This document shows, piece by piece, positions 1-8,875 of a DNA stretch of 64,000 nt. The stretch covers positions 124,001 to 188,000 of the forward strand of contig NZ_LSZH01000011.1 of NCBI RefSeq assembly GCF_001647545.1. The letters run 5' to 3'. Position 1 is the first letter of the stretch. Each line of letters begins with the position of its first letter. Source of the DNA: Acinetobacter sp. SFB. Its GTDB lineage: Bacteria; Pseudomonadota; Gammaproteobacteria; Pseudomonadales; Moraxellaceae. A program made the translations under genes and the position numbers. The notes under the pieces were generated by a model. The model had not been told where the DNA came from and ran no database searches. It worked only from the letters and a program-made list of their open reading frames with translations.

Positions 1-294
1 AAATTTAATGTCCGCTTTTGAGCGACCCATAAAGCGCTTAACAGAAACAATGGTATTTTTAGGATCGCTGGTCATGAAGGCTTTTGCTTCATCACCATAT
101 TGGGTTGCGTCATCTGCATAATGCACAATCGACGGAAGTAACACGCGACCTTGTTCATCGTTAAGAACTTTGGCTTTGCCTGATAAAACCGTAGCCACTA
201 AAGAATGCGTTGTACCTAAATCGATACCAATGGCAATACGGTGTTCGTGGGGCGCACTTGATTGACCAGGTTCTGCAATTTGCAAGAGAGCCAT
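1..294 (-). CDS. hscA: Fe-S assembly chaperone HscA, N-terminal part (cut by window edge)
   Basis: Hsp70-type ATPase that, with HscB, helps transfer Fe-S clusters from the IscU scaffold. Reading leftwards from an ATG at 294, 98 codons are present. They begin [11 protein letters not shown] and contain the Hsp70 phosphate-binding motif [12 protein letters not shown] near residues 23-34, followed by LLPSIVHY and VKRFMGR as in HscA. The rest of the gene lies outside the window. It is the last visible gene of the isc operon, 38 bp after hscB. The identification rests on both motif and position. Confidence 0.93.
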   Translation of the reverse strand, partial: MALLQIAEPGQSSAPHEHRIAIGIDLGTTHSLVATVLSGKAKVLNDEQGRVLLPSIVHYADDATQYGDEAKAFMTSDPKNTIVSVKRFMGRSKADIKF

Positions 295-332
295 TGTGTT
301 ACATCCTTTGAACGTCTAAAAGTAAAAATAAA

Positions 333-848
333 TTAAAAATCATCGTCAAGATCGAAAGAATCATCATCTAAAAAGCGATCTTCAGCTTTGTCGATATCCG
401 CCATGACTTTTTGGAAGAAACGTAACTTACGCACTGTATCGCGCGCTTCAGTCCAGTCTTCTTCAGTGTAGTCAATTTTAAATTCACGAACCAAGCTGTC
501 CATCCATTGTTGAACTTCTTGTTTAAGTGAAATCAAATCTTCGGCAGCGTGGGCTTCATCCAGCTGTTCACGAATTTCCAGCGCAGATTGTAAAAAATCA
601 AAATCGCTGATGGACTGATCAAGCAGATGATCTTGTTTTTTTAACGAAAGCAGATATCCCGCACGACTATCAACTTGAGATAAAACTTTAAACGCCTGAT
701 TAATTTCACTTGACTTGATCAATGCCTGATCTTTGTCTTCAGCTTTATCGGGGTGATATTGTTGCTGCAATTTTAAAAATTCATTTTTTAAAACTGCTAA
801 ATCAATATCGAGTGCTACAGGAAGATTGAACAACTCAAAATGATTCAT
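333..848 (-). CDS. hscB: Fe-S cluster co-chaperone HscB (J-domain)
   Basis: J-domain co-chaperone that delivers IscU to HscA and stimulates its ATPase. The 171-residue protein has the DnaJ-type HPD triad at residues 32-34 (QQYHPDK) in the N-terminal J domain. A helical C-terminal half (about residues 85-150) should bind IscU, as in known HscB proteins. The last residues are very acidic (DDDSFDLDDDF). Length matches the family. It lies between iscA and hscA in the canonical order. The 108-bp gap to iscA contains a perfect inverted repeat that may tune hscBA expression. Confidence 0.95.
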   Translation of the reverse strand: MNHFELFNLPVALDIDLAVLKNEFLKLQQQYHPDKAEDKDQALIKSSEINQAFKVLSQVDSRAGYLLSLKKQDHLLDQSISDFDFLQSALEIREQLDEAHAAEDLISLKQEVQQWMDSLVREFKIDYTEEDWTEARDTVRKLRFFQKVMADIDKAEDRFLDDDSFDLDDDF

Positions 849-901
849 GGGAGATTTGATCCGCGAAAGTTCTATAAAAATAACTGCAAATATAAATGTA
901 A

Positions 902-930
902 TTAAAACAGTGTATTTTACACTGTTTTAA
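902..930. terminator. 13-bp perfect inverted repeat between iscA and hscB
   Basis: Two 13-base arms (902-914 and 918-930) are exactly complementary around a 3-base loop. In the minus direction the hairpin lies after iscA and before hscB, and the A/T-rich arms end in a T-containing run. It could be an attenuating terminator or an mRNA processing/stability element that lowers hscBA relative to iscSUA. The function is inferred. Confidence 0.5.
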
Positions 931-956
931 TTTTTAAAAAGAATGGAAAGGGTTGA

Positions 957-1277
957 TTAAACCGTGAAAGATTCACCGCAACCACATTCACCTTTTTTAT
1001 TGGGGTTGTTAAATTCGAAGCCTTCGTTTAAGCCATTTTTCACATAGTCCATTTCCAAACCTTCTAGATAGACACTGCTTTTAGGATCAACGAAAACCTT
1101 AACACCAAACTGTTCAAAGGTTTGATCATGTGTATCAATTTCATCAACGAATTCGAGTACATATGCCAAGCCGGAACAGCCTGAAGTTTTCACGCCAACG
1201 CGAATGCCTTCACCCTTACCGCGATTTTTTAAGTAATTGCTGATATGAGTTGCAGCATTTTCAGTTAAATGAATCAT
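957..1277 (-). CDS. iscA: Iron-sulfur cluster assembly protein IscA
   Basis: A-type Fe-S carrier that accepts clusters from IscU and passes them to apo-proteins. The 106-residue protein has the three invariant cysteines: Cys34 (TSGCSGLAY) and Cys98/Cys100 in the C-terminal GECGCGESF. Length and motif are those of IscA rather than ErpA. It follows iscU by about 37 bp in the same direction and should be co-transcribed under IscR control. The start ATG at 1277 is the first Met and matches the family N-terminus. Confidence 0.95.
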   Translation of the reverse strand: MIHLTENAATHISNYLKNRGKGEGIRVGVKTSGCSGLAYVLEFVDEIDTHDQTFEQFGVKVFVDPKSSVYLEGLEMDYVKNGLNEGFEFNNPNKKGECGCGESFTV

Positions 1278-1314
1278 GAAAACTCCATTATTCCTTATTC
1301 AAAACTTAAAGCGA

Positions 1315-1701
1315 TTAAGCTTTAGCTTTTTTGCTGCGGTAGTCTTCAACAGCAGCTTTAATAGCATCTTCAGCAAGTACAGAACAGTGTATTTTTACTG
1401 GAGGAAGCGCGAGTTCAGTTGCAATATCAATGTTCTTGATTGCTTGTGCTTGGTCTAAGGTTTTACCTTTAAGCCATTCAGTCACCAGCGAACTTGAAGC
1501 AATAGCAGATCCGCAACCATAAGTTTTGAAACGTGCCTGTTCAATTACACCGTTGTCATCCACTTGAATTTGCAGACGCATAACGTCACCACAAGCGGGT
1601 GCACCGACCATACCTGTACCCACATTTTCAGCGTCTTTATCTAAAACACCAACATTACGGGGGTTTTCGTAATGATCAATTACTTTTTCACTATAAGCCA
1701 T
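1315..1701 (-). CDS. iscU: Fe-S cluster scaffold IscU
   Basis: Scaffold on which the [2Fe-2S] cluster is built from IscS-derived sulfur. The 128-residue protein carries all cluster ligands: Cys37 (APACGD), Cys63 (YGCGSA) and His105-Cys106. It also has the LPPVK motif (residues 99-103) recognised by HscA. Length is the same as enterobacterial IscU. It follows iscS by 86 bp in the same operon. Confidence 0.97.
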   Translation of the reverse strand: MAYSEKVIDHYENPRNVGVLDKDAENVGTGMVGAPACGDVMRLQIQVDDNGVIEQARFKTYGCGSAIASSSLVTEWLKGKTLDQAQAIKNIDIATELALPPVKIHCSVLAEDAIKAAVEDYRSKKAKA

Positions 1702-1787
1702 GATGCGTCTCCAAACCTCGGGGTCAGCCTTGATAAGAATTAATATGGGGGCATCTTACTGAAATTCTATAAGATGCCAAGAATAAA

Positions 1788-3005
1788 TTAGTGTTCAGCC
1801 CATTCGACTGTAGACAGATCCACGCCATCTTTGTACATATCCCAAAGAGGAGAAAGATCACGTAATTTTTGTACAGCAGCTTTGGTGACTTCTAGTACAT
1901 GGTCGATATCTTCTTCAGTGGTATATTTACCAAAACTGAAACGAATCGAACTGTGAGCAAGCTCATCAGACAGACCTAATGCACGAAGCACATAAGAAGG
2001 CTCAAGTGTTGCAGAAGTACATGCAGAACCAGAAGATACCGCAGCATCTTTCAGTGCCATCATCAATGATTCGCCTTCAACAAAGTTAAAGCTGACATTG
2101 AGATAGTTTGCAACATTATATTCAGGGTGACCATTTAAGAACACTTGTTCTAAACCTTGTAAGCCGTTCCAAAGTTTGTCACGTAATACACGCAGACGGT
2201 TTTGTTCAGCTACTAGATTTTTACCTGCAAGTTCAAAGGCTTCACCCATACCCACGATTTGGTGAGTTGGAAGGGTGCCTGAACGCATACCACGTTCATG
2301 ACCGCCGCCCTGCATTTGAGCTTTAAGGCGAACACGCGGACTACGACGCACAAATAGCGCGCCCATGCCTTTAGGGCCATAAATTTTATGAGCAGAGAAA
2401 CTCATCAAATCAATTTTCATGGTTGAAAGGTCAATTTCAACTTTACCGGCAGCTTGAGCAGCATCGACATGGAAAAAGATTTTATGTGCACGGGTGATTT
2501 CACCAATTGCAGCAACATCAGTCACGGTACCAATTTCGTTGTTCACCATCATCAGGGAAACAAGAATGGTATCTGGACGAATCGCAGCTTTAACCATATC
2601 AGCGGTAATTAAACCGGTTTTTGGTTCTGGCTCAATATAGGTGATTTCAAAACCTTCTTCTTCCAGTTCACGGCAAGGATCTAAAATTGCTTTATGTTCA
2701 ATTTTGCTGGTAATGATGTGCTTGCCTTTAGAGGCATAGAATTGTGCAACACCTTTTAATGCAAGGTTGTCAGATTCAGTTGCACCAGAAGTCCACACGA
2801 TTTCACGTGGATCTGCTTTAATTAAATTTGCAACTTGTTCACGTGCATATTCTACTTTTTCTTCCGCCTGCCACCCGTAAGCATGAGAACGAGATGCAGC
2901 ATTACCGAAAGTACCATCGAATGTTAAGCATTCCATCATACGTTCTGCAACTTGAGGGTCTACAGGAGTAGTTGCTGCATAATCAAGATAAATCGGACGT
3001 TTCAT
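1788..3005 (-). CDS. iscS: Cysteine desulfurase IscS
   Basis: PLP enzyme that takes sulfur from L-cysteine for Fe-S clusters and tRNA thiolation. The 405-residue protein begins [17 protein letters not shown]. It has the PLP lysine in [12 protein letters not shown] and the catalytic loop cysteine in [14 protein letters not shown]. An upstream in-frame ATG would add 27 residues but would read far into iscR. The family start at 3005 lies one base after the iscR stop and has a purine-rich segment upstream, so I chose it. The tight junction suggests translational coupling with iscR. Confidence 0.96.
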   Translation of the reverse strand: MKRPIYLDYAATTPVDPQVAERMMECLTFDGTFGNAASRSHAYGWQAEEKVEYAREQVANLIKADPREIVWTSGATESDNLALKGVAQFYASKGKHIITSKIEHKAILDPCRELEEEGFEITYIEPEPKTGLITADMVKAAIRPDTILVSLMMVNNEIGTVTDVAAIGEITRAHKIFFHVDAAQAAGKVEIDLSTMKIDLMSFSAHKIYGPKGMGALFVRRSPRVRLKAQMQGGGHERGMRSGTLPTHQIVGMGEAFELAGKNLVAEQNRLRVLRDKLWNGLQGLEQVFLNGHPEYNVANYLNVSFNFVEGESLMMALKDAAVSSGSACTSATLEPSYVLRALGLSDELAHSSIRFSFGKYTTEEDIDHVLEVTKAAVQKLRDLSPLWDMYKDGVDLSTVEWAEH

Positions 3006-3006
3006 G

Positions 3007-3480
3007 TCAAATACCTGTAACCGATAAAAGGGCTGAATCAAAACTTGGTGAATTTTGGCGAATTGCAACGGTTTGTACGTTGTCACGTGCTACAAGATCA
3101 GCAAGCGTAATTTTTGCTAAATAATCGGCGATGTGGTCGGAGAGTTCTTGCCATAAATCATGAGTCAAGCACATTGCACCATTTTGGCAGTTGCCTTTAT
3201 GGTCACAACGAGTTGCATCGACTGTTTCGTTTACAGCTTCAATAATTTCTAACATGGTGATTTCATCAGCGCGACGAGCAAGATGGTAGCCACCGTTGGC
3301 ACCACGTACACTAGAAACTAAGCCGTGACGCTTTAATTTCGCAAATAACTGCTCAAGATAAGCAACAGAAATAGTTTGACGAGCTGCAATTTCAGCAAGC
3401 GTGATCGTTTGTTCAGTTGGCTGCAAAGCTAAATCAAGTAGAGCAGTCACTGCGTAGCGACCGCGAGTAGTAAGACGCAT
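3007..3480 (-). CDS. iscR: Fe-S cluster-responsive regulator IscR
   Basis: Rrf2-family regulator that, with a [2Fe-2S] cluster, represses the isc operon. The 157-residue protein starts [11 protein letters not shown]. It has an N-terminal winged helix ([18 protein letters not shown]) and the cluster motif [16 protein letters not shown], with three cysteines and a nearby histidine. An upstream ATG at 3492 would add four residues, but [10 protein letters not shown] is the family start and leaves a normal leader after the predicted promoter. It is the first gene of the operon, preceded by a consensus IscR site, so autorepression is expected. Confidence 0.96.
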   Translation of the reverse strand: MRLTTRGRYAVTALLDLALQPTEQTITLAEIAARQTISVAYLEQLFAKLKRHGLVSSVRGANGGYHLARRADEITMLEIIEAVNETVDATRCDHKGNCQNGAMCLTHDLWQELSDHIADYLAKITLADLVARDNVQTVAIRQNSPSFDSALLSVTGI

Positions 3481-3513
3481 GATTCGATACACATGTTAAG
3501 ACTAGATGTATCG

Positions 3514-3546
3514 ATTTTAAGAATCCTGACTAAAATAGTCAAGTAT
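3514..3546 (-). promoter_or_regulatory. isc operon promoter overlapped by an IscR type 1 site
   Basis: On the minus strand there is a -35 TTGACT (3542-3537), a 17-base spacer and a -10 TAAAAT (3519-3514), about 35 bases before the iscR start. The -35 is embedded in a 25-base dyad at 3522-3546 with half-sites CCTGACT and AGTCAAG around AAAAT. It fits the known IscR type 1 consensus (YYGACTRWWWYAGTCRR) at almost every position. The promoter and site are read directly from the sequence. Autorepression is inferred from the known family. Confidence 0.8.
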
Positions 3547-3592
3547 TTTATGAGGCTTTAAAATGTTTCTTTTTATAAGAAAAATTATATGT

Positions 3593-4249
3593 TTATGCAA
3601 GCCATAAATTATACACTAATAACGCAATCAAAAGTACGGTCGTTACCACGAACGAGATATTGATTCTTTTCTGTTTTTGTTTAAGGCGACGGATACGATT
3701 TTGGTATTGCTTGGCTTCAACTTCCAAGCTGTTAATTTTTGAGCGCTGTAAGTCAATTTTTTGCAAAAGAGGTACAATACGTTTTTTTGAAGCAATAATA
3801 TCTTGCTCATCATTCGGTTCATTTAACCACTGTTTCCAATCCGATAAAACTTTTGGCAAGCTGAAAAGTAAAGCTAAATCGCGAAATTCATCTTTTAAAG
3901 TGATATCACCATCGATCCGCATTTTTTTGATACTGCGGCGATTGGCAAACACAAAAACTTTAACTAAATCCATGAGAGTGGTGCGGATATCCAGATCAAC
4001 TGGCTGTTCTGGTGCTTTGGTGTCAAATAAAACGCCATGTTCATTAAATTGGATGTAAAAATCAAAGTAAGGCAAATAACTATTAATTTTAATCGCAACT
4101 TTTTGATCTATAAATTTTTTAGCTTGTAAACCAATAACGCGATCATGCTTCAAAATGAGGGTAAAAATTGTTTCAAGAACAATCATAGCCATTGTGAGCA
4201 ACAAATGCTTTTGTTTTTGATATTGTTGCGATTCACTCATAAAACTCAA
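3593..4249 (-). CDS. Tail-anchored SCP2/UbiJ-like protein of unknown function
   Basis: A 218-residue protein I do not firmly recognise. Residues about 25-140 have the alternating pattern of an SCP2-like lipid-binding fold (AIKINSYLPYFDFYIQF, then MRIDGDITLKDEFRDL), reminiscent of the ubiquinone accessory factor UbiJ. A basic coiled-coil segment follows (LQKIDLQRSKINSLEVEAKQ). A single C-terminal membrane helix (SFVVTTVLLIALLVYNLWLA) would leave the bulk in the cytoplasm. It stands alone, downstream of no obvious partner and divergent from the phasin gene. The lipid-binding role is a guess from pattern only. Confidence 0.6.
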   Translation of the reverse strand: MSFMSESQQYQKQKHLLLTMAMIVLETIFTLILKHDRVIGLQAKKFIDQKVAIKINSYLPYFDFYIQFNEHGVLFDTKAPEQPVDLDIRTTLMDLVKVFVFANRRSIKKMRIDGDITLKDEFRDLALLFSLPKVLSDWKQWLNEPNDEQDIIASKKRIVPLLQKIDLQRSKINSLEVEAKQYQNRIRRLKQKQKRINISFVVTTVLLIALLVYNLWLA

Positions 4250-4431
4250 TCCTTACCTGAAATAGAGCATCCTAGCTCGTAAAATATGCTTCAGGACTTA
4301 CGCTAAATATATAATAATCTTGCTTTGTAGAACAGTTTAGCAAATCGATCAAGTATTTAATTTGCTATTATCAGTGTATTTTGTGGATAAATATGTTTAA
4401 CAGTGCATAAAACAATCAGGAGAAGGGATGA

Positions 4432-4899
4432 ATGGATAAGCCGATAGAAGATCAAGACGATGATCAACAAAAACCAGAAACTACTGATAAAACAAAAAAT
4501 AAATTACGTATGGGACGGAAGTCTGGACTGGATTTTCGTAAATATACGCAACAAATTTGGCTTGCCGGTTTAGGTGCTTTTTCACGTGCAGAAGAAGAGG
4601 GAAATAAATTATTTGACTCTTTAGTCAAAGTTGGAGAAGAGCTGGAATCAAAAACCACGGAAATCGCTGATCAAACTGTGGAAAAGGTCTCCGAGAAAGC
4701 CAAAGAGTCAGTGACTGATACTAAAGATAAGGTGGAGAAGTTAATTGACCATAGTGTGAATCATTCCTTGAACCGAATTGGTTTGGTCACGGTAAAAGAC
4801 ATTCAGCATTTAGAAAGTCTCATTTTACAGCTACATAGCAAGGTCGATTTATTAGTCGAAGAAAATAAGTTTTTAAAAGCGCAAATTGTAAAAAAATGA
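4432..4899 (+). CDS. Phasin-family (polyhydroxyalkanoate granule-associated) protein
   Basis: Phasins coat polyhydroxyalkanoate granules or act as small amphipathic helical proteins. The 155-residue protein has the family signature KYTQQIWLAGLGAFSRAEEEG at about residues 38-58 and then KLFDSLVKVGEELESKT. A long charged amphipathic helix (residues 70-110) and a C-terminal coiled coil (HLESLILQLHSKVDLLVEENKFLKA) follow. The N-terminal 30 residues are very acidic and polar. No canonical PHA synthase with a GxCxG motif is nearby. A distant PhaC-like hydrolase at 49.5-50.6 kb has Ser instead of Cys. Confidence 0.8.
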   Translation: MDKPIEDQDDDQQKPETTDKTKNKLRMGRKSGLDFRKYTQQIWLAGLGAFSRAEEEGNKLFDSLVKVGEELESKTTEIADQTVEKVSEKAKESVTDTKDKVEKLIDHSVNHSLNRIGLVTVKDIQHLESLILQLHSKVDLLVEENKFLKAQIVKK

Positions 4900-4972
4900 A
4901 ACAATTTTGCTTTTTCTGCATTTTTCAACAATTTTTTTCGCATTTATTTTGCAGAAATCGATATCCAGAGTA

Positions 4973-5002
4973 TTGCGTTTTGCCCTGAACCATTGCTATA
5001 AA
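4973..5002 (+). promoter_or_regulatory. Candidate promoter of the HU gene
   Basis: TTGCGT (4973-4978), an 18-base spacer and TATAAA (4997-5002) lie about 55 bases before the HU start. This is the best sigma-70-like match in the gap between the phasin and HU genes. Prediction by eye. Confidence 0.45.
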
Positions 5003-5057
5003 GGTGCTATGGAATCCTTAGACCTTAAATAAACGATATTAAGAGGACGTAATCTTC

Positions 5058-5330
5058 ATGAATAAATCAGAATTAATCGATGCAATTGCAGAGAAAGGGG
5101 GATTGTCTAAGACTGATGCAGGTAAAGCCTTAGATGCGACAATTGCTTCAATTACTGAAGCACTTAAATCTGGTGATACTGTAACACTTGTTGGTTTTGG
5201 TACATTCAACGTAAAAGAACGTGCAGCACGTACTGGTCGTAATCCACAGACTGGTGCAGCTTTAGAAATTAAAGCAAGCAAAGTACCGAGCTTTAAAGCT
5301 GGTAAAGGTTTAAAAGATTCTGTTGCTTAA
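5058..5330 (+). CDS. hupB: DNA-binding protein HU
   Basis: Histone-like protein that bends and compacts DNA. The 90-residue protein begins [22 protein letters not shown]. It contains the HU signature [21 protein letters not shown] and the DNA-contact arm around residues 55-75, ending [12 protein letters not shown]. Length and sequence are typical of HU-beta type rather than IHF. It has its own promoter and a strong terminator, so it is monocistronic. The gene stands immediately before ppiD, as hupB does in many proteobacteria. Confidence 0.95.
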   Translation: MNKSELIDAIAEKGGLSKTDAGKALDATIASITEALKSGDTVTLVGFGTFNVKERAARTGRNPQTGAALEIKASKVPSFKAGKGLKDSVA

Positions 5331-5347
5331 TCTTTTTTACAGCCAAT

Positions 5348-5374
5348 AAACGCGCCGCTTAGGCGCGTTTTTTA
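5348..5374 (+). terminator. Rho-independent terminator of the HU gene
   Basis: AACGCGCC and GGCGCGTT form a GC-rich hairpin with a short loop, followed by a run of six Ts, 20 bases after the HU stop codon. Confidence 0.9.
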
Positions 5375-5460
5375 TTAATATGCCGATTTCCGGTTTGAAC
5401 TCATTCATTCATTGTGGGTTTTCGGGTAAAATCCCTCACAAATAAAATATTGGAATACTT

Positions 5461-7329
5461 ATGGAATCTTTTCGTAAAGTTATTAAGGGTTGGTTGGGCA
5501 AAGCACTGCTCATTTTGTTTTTAACCCCTTTAGCGCTTGTAGGTATTGAAGGATATTTTAGTGGTGGGAAGTCAGAAGACACAGCAAAATTAGTCAATGG
5601 CCAAGAAATTTCTAAAAAAGAACTAGAAACACTGAGCAAAACATTTAAAGAACAGTACTTGGCTTATGCCAATGGTGACGAAACTTTATTGAATCAATCT
5701 TTTATTCAAAATAAAGCGATGGATACCTTAGTGGCTCGTACCTTGTTATTGCAACAAGCAGAAGATTTGGGTATTTCCTTAAGTGATGCACAGATTGAGC
5801 AAATGGTGGCACAGCAGCCGAGTTTTCAAGAAAACGGTAAATTTTCCGAAAGCCTGTATGCAAATTATTTGCGTTCAGTGGGGATGACCAGTCAAGCTCT
5901 AATTGCGAATTTACGTCAAGACCATGCCTTAAAAATGTTGACATCAACCTTTATGGATTATGCGTTGGTGAGTAAGCTTGATATTGAACAAATTGCGAAT
6001 TTGCAAACTGAACAACGTACATTGCATCTTGCCAGTATTAAACTGGATGAATACAAGAAAAATGTAAAAGTAACAGCTCAAGAAATTGCTGCTTATTACA
6101 ACAAACATCAAAATTCATTTAAACAAGTTGCAAGTGTAGATGTAGATTATGTTGTGTTGACACCAGCAAATGTTGCGCCGGCGAATACGCAAGTGACAGA
6201 GGCTGAATTACAGCAAGCCTATGCAACATATGTAGATGCGCAAAAGAAAGATGCTAAACCACTGGTGAAGCATATTTTAATTGCAGCAGATACGCGTTCA
6301 GATGCTGAAGCGAAGAAATTAGCCACTGATGTCGCTGCGAAAATTAAAGCAGGCATGAGCTTTGCTCAAGCTGCAGCTCAATATTCAGATGATACTGAGT
6401 CTAAAGCCCAAGGTGGTGTGGTAAAGGCATATACCAAAGGTGTATTTGGCGATGCATTTGACCAGGCGGTGGCTTCGTTAAAGTCAGCTCAGGTATCAGC
6501 GCCGATTAAAACCCAATATGGTTATCATTTAATTGAAACAGAAGCGGCAGCCGTTAAGCTTCCATCGTTTGAAACTGAAAAACCACGTTTGCTGGCTGAA
6601 TTGCAAAAGAACAAATCTACAAATGCCTTCTCAGATACTGTAAATGGCCTGAATGAGATGGTTGTCGGTAGTGATGCACTTGATGTCGTTGCTCAGGAAT
6701 TGAAAGGGGTTACCGTTCAATCATTCAAAGGGATGACTTTAACGACTCAACATCCGGTGTTGAGTGATGCAAATGTAAAAGTTAAACTATTTAATGATGA
6801 TGTGAAAAATGGTGACCGTAATGCTTCAAGCAGTATCCAGTTAGCAAATGGTGATACGGTTTGGGTGAAAGTACGTAATTATCATGCTGCCGGTGTACAA
6901 ACCTTGGCAGAGGCAACACCTCGTGTGAAAGCTAAACTGACTGAACAAAAAGCAGCTGATGCAGCTAAGGCGAAAATTCAAAATGCATTGAATAGCTTTA
7001 ATTCACAACCTGCTGCAACTGTAGTAGCTAAAAGCAATATCACATTTGAAAGTGCAGGTGTATTTACGCGTTCACAAGGTTTGAAACGTGAGATTGAACG
7101 TGCCGCATTCAGTGTTCCAGCACCAAAAGCAGGCATGTGGTCAGTAACTACAGCTTCATTGCCAAACGAGTTGGTGGTGGTTGCCGTGTCGAATGTAAAT
7201 AAGACTACAGCTAATGCTTTAACCGATGAGCAGTTAAATGAATTGTCTAAGTTGTACCAGCAACTTCGTGGTCAACAAGAACTGGATGATTACACTGAAT
7301 ATCTCAAATCGCATGCAAAAATTAAATAA
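5461..7329 (+). CDS. ppiD: Periplasmic chaperone/peptidyl-prolyl isomerase PpiD
   Basis: Inner-membrane-anchored periplasmic folding factor acting near the Sec translocon. The 622-residue protein has one N-terminal membrane segment (about residues 14-33, LGKALLILFLTPLALVGIEG) and a SurA-N-like chaperone domain. A parvulin rotamase domain lies at about residues 265-360 (VKHILIAADT to SQYGYHLIE-like end). Length matches PpiD. The start ATG at 5461 fits the short cytoplasmic tail of the family. Its place after hupB is conserved. Confidence 0.93.
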   Translation: MESFRKVIKGWLGKALLILFLTPLALVGIEGYFSGGKSEDTAKLVNGQEISKKELETLSKTFKEQYLAYANGDETLLNQSFIQNKAMDTLVARTLLLQQAEDLGISLSDAQIEQMVAQQPSFQENGKFSESLYANYLRSVGMTSQALIANLRQDHALKMLTSTFMDYALVSKLDIEQIANLQTEQRTLHLASIKLDEYKKNVKVTAQEIAAYYNKHQNSFKQVASVDVDYVVLTPANVAPANTQVTEAELQQAYATYVDAQKKDAKPLVKHILIAADTRSDAEAKKLATDVAAKIKAGMSFAQAAAQYSDDTESKAQGGVVKAYTKGVFGDAFDQAVASLKSAQVSAPIKTQYGYHLIETEAAAVKLPSFETEKPRLLAELQKNKSTNAFSDTVNGLNEMVVGSDALDVVAQELKGVTVQSFKGMTLTTQHPVLSDANVKVKLFNDDVKNGDRNASSSIQLANGDTVWVKVRNYHAAGVQTLAEATPRVKAKLTEQKAADAAKAKIQNALNSFNSQPAATVVAKSNITFESAGVFTRSQGLKREIERAAFSVPAPKAGMWSVTTASLPNELVVVAVSNVNKTTANALTDEQLNELSKLYQQLRGQQELDDYTEYLKSHAKIK

Positions 7330-7342
7330 TTTTCTATGAAAT

Positions 7343-7374
7343 AAAAAAAACCTGCGTTAACGCAGGTTTTTTTA
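7343..7374 (+). terminator. Terminator between ppiD and the DUF2797 gene
   Basis: AAAACCTGCG and CGCAGGTTTT pair around TTAA, with a T-run on the plus side and an A-run before it. The hairpin can end transcription from both converging genes. Confidence 0.9.
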
Positions 7375-7390
7375 TTGGCTACATCAAGTT

Positions 7391-8263
7391 TTATTCAGCG
7401 CGTAGCTTGAGTTCATAGCCTGAATATTTGCGAATATTAATCACACCGGTATCCAAAATCAGGTATTGACCTTTAATGCCGAATAATTTGCCACGAATAA
7501 TCGGGGTTTTATCTAGGTTGTGTGATTTGATTTTCTCCGGATATTCATTCACTGGATAAACAAACTCACGTGGAAGTTCACTTTCCATGATTTCCACAGT
7601 TTCATTAAATTCAAGATTCTGACTAAATTCATCACGAATAGTCTGAATTTTTGGCGCAAATTCTTCAATCAACTGTTCACGCACTTCAATCAAGTCCAAT
7701 GGCTCAGCTTCACCTTTTAGCAGTTTTCGCCAATCAGTTTTATCTGCCACCTGTGTTCCAAACATGATTTCCAGTTGACCGGATAGACGGCGCGAACCAA
7801 CTTTCATAATCGGGAGAGCTTGTGTTGCACCTTGATCGAGCCACCGAGTCGGCATTTGTCCTTGACGGGTAATTCCCACTTTTAAAGCACTGGAATTGGC
7901 CAGATAAACAATATGCGGCTGAAAACAGACTTCATGCGCAAAACTCTCTTGACGACACGTACCCAAATGATAGTGACAAGTTTCAGGCTTCATAATGCAC
8001 ATGTCGCATGAGGCTTGAGTTTTAAAGCATTTGAAACAGTGACCTTGCGCATAGGATTTGGGCGTTTTATTGCCACAGGAAACACAGTAAATATTACCGG
8101 TCCATTCAATTTCGACTTCTTGTCCCAAAGTAAATGGAAGATCAATTTCAGCGCGATCCAGTACAAATTTATATTCTACATTTGCCTTGCAGGTCTGCTG
8201 ATCAGTTACAATAGGGTCCTTTAGACCTGCGTGCATTTTATGGCAAATGCCTTGTAGTTCCAT
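7391..8263 (-). CDS. DUF2797 family zinc-binding protein
   Basis: A 290-residue cytoplasmic protein of unknown function. It is rich in cysteine pairs: CVSCGNKTPKS (about residues 60-70), CFKCFK and CDMCIMKPETCHYHLGTC, suggesting structural zinc sites. They are followed by VYLANSSALKVGITRQGQMPTRWLDQGA, which resembles the core of GIY-YIG-like folds. The start at 8263 (MELQGICHKM) has GAGAGA upstream. The longer in-frame start would run into the divergently transcribed neighbour. Family assignment is from recollection of the cysteine pattern. No activity is claimed. Confidence 0.8.
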   Translation of the reverse strand: MELQGICHKMHAGLKDPIVTDQQTCKANVEYKFVLDRAEIDLPFTLGQEVEIEWTGNIYCVSCGNKTPKSYAQGHCFKCFKTQASCDMCIMKPETCHYHLGTCRQESFAHEVCFQPHIVYLANSSALKVGITRQGQMPTRWLDQGATQALPIMKVGSRRLSGQLEIMFGTQVADKTDWRKLLKGEAEPLDLIEVREQLIEEFAPKIQTIRDEFSQNLEFNETVEIMESELPREFVYPVNEYPEKIKSHNLDKTPIIRGKLFGIKGQYLILDTGVINIRKYSGYELKLRAE

Positions 8264-8297
8264 GAAGAATACTCTCTCAAATAATAAGGATGCAGCT

Positions 8298-8768
8298 ATG
8301 GCTGAACAAAATGTCATTGCTTCAATGCTAGACGATTTATCTAAACAACAGCCTATTCAAACTGCATTATGTATTGGTCAAAATCTGGCACAATACGACA
8401 ACAATCAATCAATTCAATGGCACTATTTTAACGTAACTGAGTTTTTAAATCTGCCTTTTACCCAGCGATATGATTTGGGATTGGTATTACTTGATTCACC
8501 AGAGTTACTTGAAATTTCTGATATTCAAAAATCGCAATTGCTGGTCAAGCTGCGCGATTTAATGGCGAAACGTATTGTGGTGGTGAGTCAGTTGCAAGAT
8601 GAGAAATTATTACGTTCGTTAGGGTTTACCCAGCTGATTGATAAAACCCGGCATGACAGTAATTTTGCTTTATGGCAATTTAATATCCTGACTTATAAAC
8701 ATGTACCGGACTGGTTTAATTCCAAGTTTTGGGCAAATCCTGAAAACTGGAATAAATTCCGCTGGTAA
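8298..8768 (+). CDS. DUF6231-like conserved hypothetical protein
   Basis: A 156-residue soluble protein with no catalytic motif I can name. The start ATG at 8298 follows AATAAGGA by seven bases. A more upstream in-frame ATG would overlap the divergent DUF2797 gene and is rejected. The middle reads like a Rossmann-type methyltransferase remnant (YDLGLVLLDSPELL, KRIVVVSQLQDEKLLRSLGFTQL), but there is no clear SAM motif. The C-terminus WANPENWNKFRW is characteristic of the family. It is divergent from DUF2797 with 34 bp between starts. Confidence 0.7.
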   Translation: MAEQNVIASMLDDLSKQQPIQTALCIGQNLAQYDNNQSIQWHYFNVTEFLNLPFTQRYDLGLVLLDSPELLEISDIQKSQLLVKLRDLMAKRIVVVSQLQDEKLLRSLGFTQLIDKTRHDSNFALWQFNILTYKHVPDWFNSKFWANPENWNKFRW

Positions 8769-8875
8769 GACCAAGTTGTTTATATCTTTGCTAAATCTTG
8801 CAAAACTTAACAATTTGCCTTCATTGCCGGTTTTGAAAGCATCGTATGCTTTTATAGAGCTTCTATAAGGATAAT

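Noticed and set aside
1276..1458. Plus-strand 60-codon ORF over iscU/iscA
   Set aside because: It is antisense to iscU, lacks an RBS and any family motif, and is a shadow of conserved coding sequence.
3006..3086. 27-residue N-terminal extension of IscS
   Set aside because: It overlaps the iscR coding region in another frame and is absent from the IscS family.
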